From the NCBI GenBank assembly GCA_950097015.1, contig CATNEN010000002.1, positions 2,108,001-2,172,000 on the forward strand: DNA of 64,000 nt, in the 5' to 3' direction. The notes beneath the pieces were generated by a model. It was given only the letters and a program-made list of their open reading frames with translations. It searched no databases and was not told where the DNA came from. Shown one piece after another: positions 38,480 through 48,800 of this stretch (position 1 is its first letter; every line of letters starts with the position of its first letter). The position numbers were made by a program, and so were the translations under genes. Source of the DNA: Macrostomum hystrix (lineage: Eukaryota > Platyhelminthes > Macrostomidae).

Positions 38480-39128
38480 TCGGATTTAATGTGCAGATTG
38501 GGTATATTAACACCCGCATGTCGGTTTCAAGTAAATTATATCTAAAGCTGGATATGAATACGCTTGTCATACATCTTTCATTAAGTTTAGTTCTGCAAAG
38601 GACAAATAAATGACTAGAAAATAAACTCAATAAAAATAACGATAAGACCGACAAAAACAAGCTCAATACTCAACACAGTTGAGTAAAAACGCAACTGATA
38701 CACGCAAAAAACTTTTTCTAGCAGAAGCACAGCTACTCAATAGGTAGGTAACTAAAATACACAAGATATCTCGCATTTGATCATCAACTTAAATAAAAAA
38801 CCTGGGTAGAAAAATAGACATGGTAGAAAAAATCTGCGCAATGCTATCATAACAAAAATCGCAGCAGTGTCTTGTGTGTAGATGCGAGTAAATGTGATCT
38901 AGTGGCTTACAGAATCCGTTTTAGTTGCACTTTTCGAGGCAAGGCAAAGAGTTATTTAATTATCAAAAAGCATCCACTTAAGAGTCGAAGACGATTCCTG
39001 CCAAAATCAGTTGCAATAAATAAGTAAAAACGTCAATATAATCACAAAATAAGAGGTACACAATGCCACTAACCACGAACATTGCATGCGTGCCTATAAT
39101 AACCTATACTGACTATTATTATATTAAA
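38480..39128. other. Unique spacer between the two inverted minisatellites
   Basis: AT-rich, about 650 bp, no gene seen. Confidence 0.5.
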
Positions 39129-39129
39129 G

Positions 39130-39660
39130 TACCACCCCAATTTCACAACCTTTTAGACTCGCTCCATTAACCCAACACCCCATCTTCATACCCCTGTGGA
39201 CTCACTCCATGAACCCACCACCCCAACTTCACACCCCTTTAGACTCGCTCCATGAACCCACCACCCCAACTTCACACCCCTTTAGACTCGCTCCATGAAC
39301 CCACCACCCCAACTTCACACCCCTTTAGACTCGCTCCATGAACCCACCACCCCAACTTCACACCCCTTTAGACTCGCTCCATGAACCCACCACCCCAACT
39401 TCACACCCATTTAGACTCGCTCCATTAAACCCACCACCCCAACTTCACACCCCTTTAGACTCGCTCCATGAACCCACCACCCCAACTTCACACCCATTTA
39501 GACTCGCTCCATTAAACCCACCACCCCAACTTCACACCCCTGTGGACTCACTCTATTAACCCACCACCCCAACTTCACACCCCTGTGGACTCGCCTCACA
39601 AACCCACCACCTCGATTTCACACCCACTGGACTCGCCTCATAAACCCGACACCTCAATTA
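39130..39660 (-). repeat. Minisatellite, 43-bp unit, about 11 copies, inverted relative of the 38 kb array
   Basis: The unit contains CCACCACCCCAACTTCACAC and CCCTTTAGACTCGCTCCATG. Diverged units continue at 40255-40320, inside the EFHD intron. Confidence 0.94.
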
Positions 39661-39840
39661 CGTACTTAAAATTTATACCTTTCTAGACCAGACTAATGAA
39701 CCTACGACTTAAACCCTAATGAATCAGTCACATAAAACCACCTTCCCAAATTTGAGCATGACTAGACCTGTCTCCTTTTCCGGAACTAGCCAATTTTAAA
39801 TCCAACCTTGACTAGAAACATGTCAGCTGCCCAGAAAATA

Positions 39841-39846
39841 TTTATT
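39841..39846 (-). terminator. AATAAA polyadenylation signal of the EFHD gene
   Basis: The plus strand reads TTTATT here, so the minus strand has AATAAA only 16 nt beyond the TGA at 39863-39865. If it is used, the 3' UTR would be only about 30-45 nt. Confidence 0.55.
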
Positions 39847-39862
39847 ACGGCGTACACAACTG

Positions 39863-41380
39863 TCAGGTGAACATGGCGCGCTTGCTTTGAAAGCTTTCCC
39901 TGCTTCGCTGTTTCTCTTCCTCCTCCGCCAGCCGCTGCAGCCGTTGGTCGCGCAGCTTGGCCTGAAGTTTCCCATCAGCCGAATGGATAGCAATCTTGGA
40001 CTCGAAGAAATTTTTGGCCTCCATAACTCCGACCTCTTCGACGTTGATTTCAGACACTTCAACGTAGCAATCGTACCAGGCCAGGAGCTCGCCTGAGTAG
40101 TCAAGCTGGCCAGCGCGGGCTTTGCGAAAGATGATGAGAAACTCGCGGAAGTTAATGCGGCTGTCTTGGTCCTCGTCCACCTGACATTTTAATGATACGT
40201 TGCGTTAATTAAACAGCACTATTATCCCCAGTTCCGTTACATTTTTTAACCATTCGATCCACCACCCCAACTTTACACCACTGTGGACTCGCCCCATCAA
40301 CCGCCTCGATTTCACACCTATGAGTTCTTTAAGTTCTTTAATTAGTCCTTATTCCGTTACTTCTTCCGACCCCTGTTCCGTTACTTCTTCCGACCCCTGT
40401 TCCGTTACTTCTCCCTATACAATTACTTCTCCAAAGCCCTGTTCGTTGCTTCTACCAACCCTACTTCCGTTACTTTCACAAATCTCCAGATTTTTACGTC
40501 TTCACTTGCTCGATAGTTTAATGCTCTGCTTTTTCATTTTTTCCTTTCAAGTCTTGATAACTCTACCAGCCTCCGGTTCGTTACTTAAAAAAACGCTGTT
40601 CCGTTACTTCTGAGCTCCTGTGTCTGGTTCTATTACCTCTTTAATCATAGCCTTCAATCCCAGATGAGTCTGTGGCGCTCCCAGCTTCTCCATCATCAGC
40701 TTGAGATCGTTGAAGCCGATAAAATTGTCGCCGTCGGCATCGTACATCACGAAGGCCTCCTTCAGCCGGTTGATGTCCCGCCGGGAGAATTCCGGAAATT
40801 CCAAACACGGATTGAAATTTTTTCTACTACTCGGAAGCTTCTCAAGCGGATGCTCAGCAGACGGAGGCAGTGCTCGAGGCTGCTGCTGCTGTTGCGGCAA
40901 CTGTTGCAGCTGGGATGGCGAAGAGGCAGCCAGCGAAGGTCTCGGCGGTGGTGTCGGCGTCGACTGGGCGGCAATCAAACTGAAGGAGGTCTCCGAGACG
41001 TCGCTGTCGGCGGACTCGGACTTCTCCAGCCTGTTGGCAAGTTTAGCAGCCAGCTGCGGGCAGACGCATGGGCTGCAGCGGGCCAACAGGAGACGCTGAC
41101 GCTGCCTCCGCTCGCTGAGCATGTCGTCGATGGGGCACGCTGAATGGTGATGATCGCAGGTTACGACACTGTCGCCCCCGGTGCAAGCGACTTCGTCGGG
41201 CACCGCGTCGGATAGCTGCAGACGTCGGGCGAGTTTCTCGGCGAGATCCTGGTCCAGCTGCTGGCTGGTATTCTGGATGAGGATGCCACTGGCTGCTGAA
41301 CTGTGTCGCCGAGCATCTGTCGGCGGCGGCTTCGGCGTCTGCAGCGGCGCCGACTGCTCCTGGGTCTCTTCGAAGGTCGT
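39863..41380 (-). CDS. EFHD: EF-hand protein of the EFHD (swiprosin) family; last two coding exons, 5' end not found
   Basis: Exons (minus): 41380-40637 (248 codons, phase 0) and 40180-39863 (105 codons plus stop). The first exon opens from acceptor CCCAG and carries two short helical motifs, DLAEKLARRLQLSD and QLAAKLANRLEKSES; two such motifs also occur in vertebrate EFHD2. It then has a Pro/Gln-rich linker, NFNPCLEFPEFSRRDINRLK, and EF-hand 1 with loop DADGDNFIGFND. The string LKLMMEKLGAPQTHLGLK is near-identical to human swiprosin. Exon 2 begins VDEDQDSRINFREFLIIFRK (EF-hand 2, canonical Glu at loop position 12) and ends in a charged coiled coil (KLQAKLRDQRLQRLAEEEEK). Family role: calcium-responsive actin-binding adaptor. 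EF1 ends in Asp rather than Glu. The linker is longer than in vertebrates. Upstream DNA (41381-42869) is AT-rich and I could not place a first exon. Confidence 0.92.
40330..40625. repeat. Degenerate minisatellite in EFHD intron, about 24-bp unit
   Basis: The core is TTCCGTTACTTCTTCCGACC plus CCTG; three good copies near 40350-40410 and several diverged ones up to the exon. Occupies intron 40181-40636. Confidence 0.85.
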
Positions 41381-41394
41381 CTGGGAATAATAAG

Positions 41395-41625
41395 GTTTCG
41401 GTATCAGTAGATGCTAATTTGTTACTAAAAATGGTTACTAAGGACTCTCTTACCAATTAGAAAACAGGTTGCTATGAACTTTATTACTAATGGGATGACT
41501 GGTTGCTATAGCCTCTGTAACTCATGGGATAGCTGGTTGCTATGGCCACTGTTACTAATATAAGAACTGGTTGCTAAGTACTCTGTTACTAATGAGATAA
41601 CTGGTTGCTATGGCCTCGGATCTTT
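41395..41625. repeat. Degenerate minisatellite in the intron upstream of the EFHD exon, about 35-bp unit
   Basis: The core is GGTTGCTATGGCCTCTGTTA followed by CTAATGGGATAACT; about 6 copies immediately upstream (minus sense) of the acceptor at 41381. Confidence 0.85.
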
Positions 41626-41629
41626 AGTC

Positions 41630-42690
41630 GATAAAACAATAAATTGTCAAAAACAGGAAAAGAACCCAGATGAACTTTAAAGTGTTCTCTAATAGAAGCA
41701 TTCAATTGACAGCAGAACCCTTATTAATTACAACAATTATGCGAAAATACGAAATAAACAACATGTTATATATTATTAAATTACACATAGACAACACAGA
41801 ACTTATATAAAATACCAAACGCACTGATTTAGAACAATCATAAAACATTTAATATTAAATAACACTAGCAAGTTAAGAGGAGATAAATATGTAAAAAAAC
41901 TGCAGCGAGACAAACAACGAAATGCATTCTTCGCGCTAACTCGATTTAAAAAATTAAATTCGCACGCACAGTTATTACTAGCAGTACAGTGAGCAAAATG
42001 GAGCATAAATTTAAATTAAATACCAAGAGTAGATAAAAATGAATACAACACAACAAAGCCATTCTTGAATTTTTATTTAGAATAGCGAAATGCCGGCTGA
42101 GTATGAACAAAAGCTTTGAAAAAAGTTACTTCAATGCAAAAATGCTAGCAGATTATTATAACCGAGCAATAATACACAAACGAGTAAATATTCAGGTGCA
42201 ACAAAGTGGCACTTTGGCATGCGACTGCAATTCTGTGCTTTTAACAATTATACATAAAGGCTAGTTAGAAATAAAACTATTTAGCAGTTAAAACTGGATA
42301 AGTGAGAATAAAATTAGAAAAGTAGTATGATGAGCATTTTGTACAAAAATATCATAGATGTCAAAAATGCGCAATCTTGTTTGATACTAGTACAGAAATT
42401 CATCTGTTCGAAGTTTGGAAAACTTACCATAGAAAATTGTAGAGACAGAGTACACAAGCTGTTACAAAATATTTGGATTAATTGAATTTTTGAGCAAAAA
42501 TTCCCCAGTTAAAGTATCCTTAATATGCCGTTTTCGATACATATCGGCAGCAAAGTATGAAAGTTAATTCTACAAACTAGAGCGACAAAAATTATTAAAG
42601 CGTTCAGAAAATGTACATTGCTCAATTATAAAGTGTCGTTTAACATTAAAAATTTCCGAACGTGTTGCGAATATAAGCGAGAAACCCTTT
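41630..42690. other. AT-rich DNA between EFHD and DNMT1
   Basis: It may contain the missing EFHD first exon and the DNMT1 3' UTR; nothing assignable. TTTTCGATACATATCGGCA occurs twice (near 42530 and 42740). Confidence 0.5.
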
Positions 42691-42696
42691 TTTACT

Positions 42697-42702
42697 TTTA
42701 AT
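42697..42702 (-). terminator. Possible ATTAAA polyadenylation signal for DNMT1
   Basis: The minus strand reads ATTAAA about 170 nt beyond the DNMT1 stop codon. No canonical AATAAA is visible on this strand between here and the stop. Weak call in AT-rich DNA. Confidence 0.25.
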
Positions 42703-42869
42703 TGACCATCACTAGTAACTTCTATACATAGCTAAATGTCATTTTCGATACATATCGGCAGTCACAAAAACTCGATTGGTGAAATGACCGCATTGTTTGG
42801 AGATAAAATCTGTGAATAAACAGAATTAGCTATTTCTGCAAACATGAAATGCCAACACTTTCAAATAGC

Positions 42870-45800
42870 CTAATGAAAGCCATTACAATGCACACTACTG
42901 ACATCGCTGGCAGCAGTAGTATGATTAGCAGTTGCCTTGGGAGTAGCCAAGGCGCGAACAATTTGAACGCCGAGCGCTCTAGCCAACGGAGGCGGCACAG
43001 CGTTGCCAATCTGGCGGTGCCTGGCAACAAGATCGCCAGCGAATCTATAAGCATCCGGGAAGCCCTGGGATCTGGCGCACTCTCTCACAGAAACAACCCG
43101 ATGCTGACTGGGATGCACAACCCGGCCCTGCTTGCCCATGGGCTCCGGGTTGGTCACGGTGGTGGAGAAGAAGCCTTCTACGTCCAGACGGCCGTACAGT
43201 CCGGCCCAGTGATTGTGGCGATCGCCAGTATGGGGCAGGCACCAGGGAATCAGGGTGTTGAGCTGCTTAGCCTGGCTGTCGCATTTGGCTCTGGACTTGG
43301 AGTTGCCGGACTGGGGCAGGGCGCATGGGCAGACGCCGCGGTCGCCGTGAGTGTAGCGAAGACGACGCGCGAGCGAACCGTCGCTGAGAGTCAACTGGGG
43401 ATGCGAACAGGTGCGAGTTTTAATGAGGATTTTTACTAACGATACAAACTGGACTAAGATTCGAACCCGGGCGCGAGCGGTCTCGCATCAAGGTCCGTGA
43501 GCTCGATTCCCAGGCGAGGCCACATTTATTTGTTTTGGAGGCTCGGGTGCTTGTCTTGCCATTTATGCAATCGAGGGCCAACCTCCAGGCACAATGAGAG
43601 TGCAATACACTGCCTGACGATGAGTAAGTCAGGGCACGTGTACACTCCCTGAGTGCGTGTGTGCTCAAATCCCATTTAAGTGCTCTCCTAAGATCTCCAA
43701 TCTCGCGCCGCCTCACCTCAACATTCGGCAGATCTCTCCAGTCGGCGCCCGGACAGGCGGGAATGAGCGCTAGCCGGGCCTCCACCAGAGGAGTGAGTTG
43801 TTTAGTCACGTGATCCGTGAGTCGCCGACTCGAATCTCGGCCGCCGCGCATGAGCAGCTGATAATGAGTTCTGGGCGGACAGCCGTAGGGTACAGGCTGG
43901 TCCAGCTTCGCCCCACCACCACTTTCAATAGCCGGCAGGTCGCTCAACGCGTCGCCAACTGTGATTGGCCGCAGCGGGCCACTGAAGCAGCCGCTGGCTG
44001 GCGAGGTCGGTGGTTCGAATCGGCGCTCGCCGACTAGCAAAGCCAGGCCGGCGCAGGCCTTCGGCGAGAAGGCGTGAACGGCTCTGGGGAAGTCGGCGAA
44101 ATTTTTGCCAGGCGCCGCTGCCAGGATGATGAGGCGACGGCGGGTTTGGGGCACGCCAAACTGGCCGGCCTGCAGGATGGCGGCACCTGCGGAGGTTGGG
44201 GTGGGTGGGGAGATAGATTTGTAGATTAGTAGGTCGGTAAATTGAAGACTAGTTATTAACGTAGATGAAATTGTAAGCACATAGATCGGTAGATCGGTAG
44301 CTGTAATGGTAGATAGAGTATTAAGCAACCTATTAGGTACATTGGTAGGTTTCAAGGTGGAAACTCGAGAATGTAGGACTCAGCCAACTCGACACTGAGC
44401 ACACAGATCAGCTGTCAGTTCGATGTGAAGGAGTCCCATACAATGTCCAGCTGCAGCCAATAGTCCAGTTTCGATTGTTAACCAGCAAGTCGCACAGTAC
44501 AAATAAACTGACCGACTGTGCAATTCGAGCTGGACAATGCGGAACAGACTGAGAATGGCTGAGCAGCTGCTCAAACTCAGCAATGCAACACACAGAATAC
44601 AATAGTAAGCCCACACACTTAGAGTGACGTCAAGGAATATTCGATTGTAAATGGAGAATGTAGGACTCAGCCAACTCGACACTGAGCACACAGATCAGCT
44701 GTCAGTTCGATGTGAAGGAGTCCCTTACAATGTCCAGCTGGCATTACTGTTCGTAAGTCTCATTTTGAATGCCGCGCTAAATACAAAGCCATAAAATAGG
44801 TATCTGGCTTTGAATGGCGGACATGATTGTGAAACAGACGAGTTGCTAATTAGCAGCTGAGCTATGTGCACCTGTATCTAACACTCTGGGTGGGTTTATA
44901 GGAAGGCATTTGGAATAGCAACATGACGCTCTGACAGTTGTACACAGCTGATCAAACTCCCTTTGGTGAGAAAGAGATGCCAGAAAATGAGTGGCATTGA
45001 AAATCCCATTGTGGATATTCGTCCAGTTCGGCAATATTAAAACAAATTCTGAAAGGATTAGCAGTGGAAAGACCTCTCCCTAGGTAAAAAAGGCCAACTC
45101 AAAGATAGCTCCCAAACCGACTGATCGATATCGGTGAAATTCTAGGCCAACAATCGTAAGGGGACATCACAATTATGCTCATTTTGGTGGTTTTTACCAC
45201 CAGAATCGTTGAATATCTCGACGATGTCGATGTTTGTGATTCAGGAAGTTGTTTCATCGGATAGAGCAGAAAACTTTAGCCTTCATGGCGGTTACTTGGT
45301 TGGGTGAACTAAAGTAATGCAGAGTTAATTGTCTTGCAAAGGGACAAAAATTGTTCTAGAGGAGTGGAAATCGAACTTACGACCATTTCGACGAAGTCGA
45401 CGCTGCTCAAACAATCGGCAACAACCCCAGTTTAAAGTATGTAGAACTCAGCCAACTCGACACTGAGCACACAGATCAGCTGTCAGTTCGATGTGAAGGA
45501 GTCCCATACAATGTCCAGCTGCAGCCAATAGTCCAGTTTCGATTGTTAACCAGCAAGTCGCACAGTACAAATAAACTGACCGACTGTGCAATTCGAGCTG
45601 GACAATGCGGAACAGACTGAGAATGGCTGAGCAGCTGCTCAAACTCAGCAATGCAACACACAGATTACAATAGTAAGCCCACACACTTAGAGTGACGTCA
45701 AGGAATATTCGATTGTAAATGGAGAATGTAGAACTCAGCCAACTCGACACTGAGCACACAGATCAGCTGTCAGTTCGATGTGAAAGAGTCCCTTACAATG

Positions 45801-48800
45801 TCCAGCTGGCATTACTGTTCGTAAGTCTCATTTTGAATTCCGCGCTAAATACAAAGCCATAAAATAGGTATCTGGCTTTGAATTGCGGACATGATTGTGA
45901 AACAGACGAGTTGTTAATTAGCAGCTGAGTTTTGGACACCAATGGTGACTTTGGATCAATTGTGATAGATAACAGAATATTGCTGGCATTGAAAATCCCT
46001 TTTTAGAAATATATTGTCCGGTTCTTTAATATTGAAAATAGAAAGGATTAAGCTCAATCATATCCGGGTAGCGATTTCTTCAAATCTGCAAACTTAGCGG
46101 CAAGGAAAGAATTGTACATCTTTGAAACTTTTATTTAAACAGCTCAACCTCACGTGTATGTTCCGACTTCAGATTCCACTTTAAATAGTTATAAGTCTTC
46201 AGACAGACACATAAAGTTCGATAAAATAATTACACCTGTCCTATTGCGCGGCGAATTTGAAGACTGCAAACGCCTGTTCAGTCTGTGGACAAGGGGACGC
46301 CACACTCACACTCAATAACTCAATTGTGAACTGAAGCTATGCTGAGTTAAATGAATTTCTAGGGGGAAACATATTGCTTCATTGAAGTGGGAATCGAACC
46401 CCCGACCTTGCTTTGAGTAAACACTCTAAAAATGGGCAAAATCCTCTTCAGAATTCAGAGTGTCTTTCTAAAGGACAAGAACGGATATAATAGAGTAGGT
46501 ACTGGTGGTCTTTGCCAATAAACACGGTAGAATTTTATCAAGTCAAGTTTTTAACATTAAATAGTAACTAATGTAGGACTCAGCCAACTCGACACTGAGC
46601 ACACAGATCAGCTGTCAGTTCGATGTGAAGGAGTCCCTTACAATGTCCAGCTGCAGCCAATAGTCCTATTCCCACTGAGGAATGCGGAACAGATTGGGAC
46701 TGGCTGAGCATATGCTCACACTGATAAATGTGACTCTAGCTCAATGACAACATGGAGAAAATGCTCACCTAGCTGATAGCCCATGGCCAGCAAACAGCGC
46801 ATTGTGAGCTGCAGAATGCAGGATTTGTTATAGGCTGCAAAATTTCTAACATTCTCCAGTAGGAAATAATCCGGCCGATAATAATCCGCGTAGCTCAGAA
46901 ACGATGCCACAAGCGAATTCTTTAGCTTGCTGGCCTCCCTGGCGTTGAATCGATTCATGCCGCTGTAGCCCTGACAGGGCGGGCCGCCACACAGCAGCTG
47001 CACTTGGCCCCGCTGCGGTATGGGCAGCTGGCGGCTGTCGGGCGTCACCGACACGCCGTCCATTGCAAGGCGAAGCAGCCGATTGCAGTCGTCAGTGAGC
47101 ACGGCGCAGTCAGGATGATTCAAAGCGAATGCTTTAGCAGCGTCCGGGTCGCGCTCGATTGCCCATCGGGTGATCGCGGCGCCAGCCTGATGAAGACCTT
47201 CGGAGAGGCCGCCGCAGCCGGAGAATACGTCTAGGCAGTGCAGCGGCTTCACCTGTGCCAGCGATGTGGTAAAACATTTTTAGGTTTCTAAGAAAGCACA
47301 TTTTCCAAAAAAACTGGAATATTTTTTAGAAAGCAAGAGTTGTTCTTAGAAAAAAGAATTTTTTCTTAGAAATCAAGACCTTTCTAGGAAAAAAGATTTA
47401 AAAAATATATACAAGATATACAGCAAGAGCTGTTCTAAGAAAGCAAGACTTTTTCTAAGAAGGCAAGCCATCTTCGAAGAAGAAAGCTTTTTCTACGAAA
47501 TTAATAATTTTTGTGAGAAGGCTGGGCTTTTTCTAGCTAAGAAAGCAAGACACTGAGCAAGTCAGTTTCCAATAAAGGAAGTTTCTTTACAAGAGAGCAC
47601 GACCTTTTTTAAAAAAAAACCTAGACTTTTCTAAGAAAGCAAGATAATTTCTGAAAATTGGCTTTTATTTTTAAAAGAGGAGAAAAAATGAGACAACTTT
47701 TAAGAACAACTTTTTTCTTAGAAAATGTTACGATTTCTCAGAAAGTGGGATGAGTTCTTAGAAAGCAAGACGAACGGACGATACTTATCAGTTAAAAAAT
47801 GCAAATTGGACCGCTATTTTTACCTGAGCAAGTCTAGCAGCTTCGGCCCGCATTGCAGGCAAATCAACAGATTCTTGTTCAACGCAGACCCGATGAAATC
47901 TGCCATCGGCCGAGTCAAACTGGCTTTCGTAATAGAATCGATCTGGCCCGGATAGAAAAAACTGCTCAGGCGAGTTATAGAGGCCGTCCAATTCATCGGC
48001 GTGAACTACAGAGCAGAGACCGCGCACACGCTCTTTGACCACAACTGAGCATTCTTCTTCGCTGCAGTAGAGCAGGTGCAGCGGCTGCTCAACGGCAGAT
48101 TCAACGGCGGCATCCTCTGGCCGGTAGAACATTCGCAAACTGATGCGCACAGGAAATGACTGACCGCGTTTCACTATTTCAACTATGCGACCGATCTGCC
48201 ATGTGGTTCAGGATTGCGGATTGGAAAAATATAGATCCCATCGTTATCCTCATATGTGCCCTTTAAAAGCTCAATTCTCAAACCTAAGCTGTTATCCCAC
48301 AGCCTGTCAGCTGTTATCCTAATCTGTGCCTTCAAAAGCTCAATTCAGTCTGTCAGCTGACATCCTACAGTCTGTCAGCTGTTATCCTACAGTCTGTCTG
48401 TCAGCTGCTATCCTACAGTCTGTCAGCTGTTATCCTACAGTCTGTCAGCTGTTATCCTACAGTCTGTCAGCTGTTATCCTACAGTCTGTCAGCTGTTATC
48501 CTACAGTCTGTCTGTCAGCTGCTATCCTACAGTCTGTCAGCTGTTATCCTACAGTCTGTCAGCTGTTATCCTACAGCCTGTCTGTCAGCTGCTATCCTAC
48601 AGTCTGTCAGCTGTTATCCTACAGCCTGTCTGTCAGCTGCTATCCTACAGTCTGTCAGCTGTTATCCTACAGCCTGTCTGTCAGCTGCTATCCTACACTC
48701 TGTCAGCTGTTATCCTACAGTCTGTCAGCTGTTATCCTACAGTCTGTCAGCTGTTATCCTACAGTCTGTCTGTCAGCTGCTATCCTACAGTCTGTCAGCT

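Noticed and set aside
42849-43439. 196-codon plus-strand frame over the last DNMT1 exon
   Set aside because: Antisense shadow of the conserved DNMT1 motif IX-X exon on the minus strand.
43717-44186. Possible pseudogene status of DNMT1 given long repeat-filled introns
   Set aside because: All eight exons join in phase, all catalytic motifs are intact and no internal stop or frameshift was found.
44380-45759. Two near-identical 103-codon minus frames (in copies of the composite repeat) as a gene family
   Set aside because: They lie within DNMT1 intron 6 in duplicated repeat modules; similarity comes from the module duplication and no domain is recognisable.
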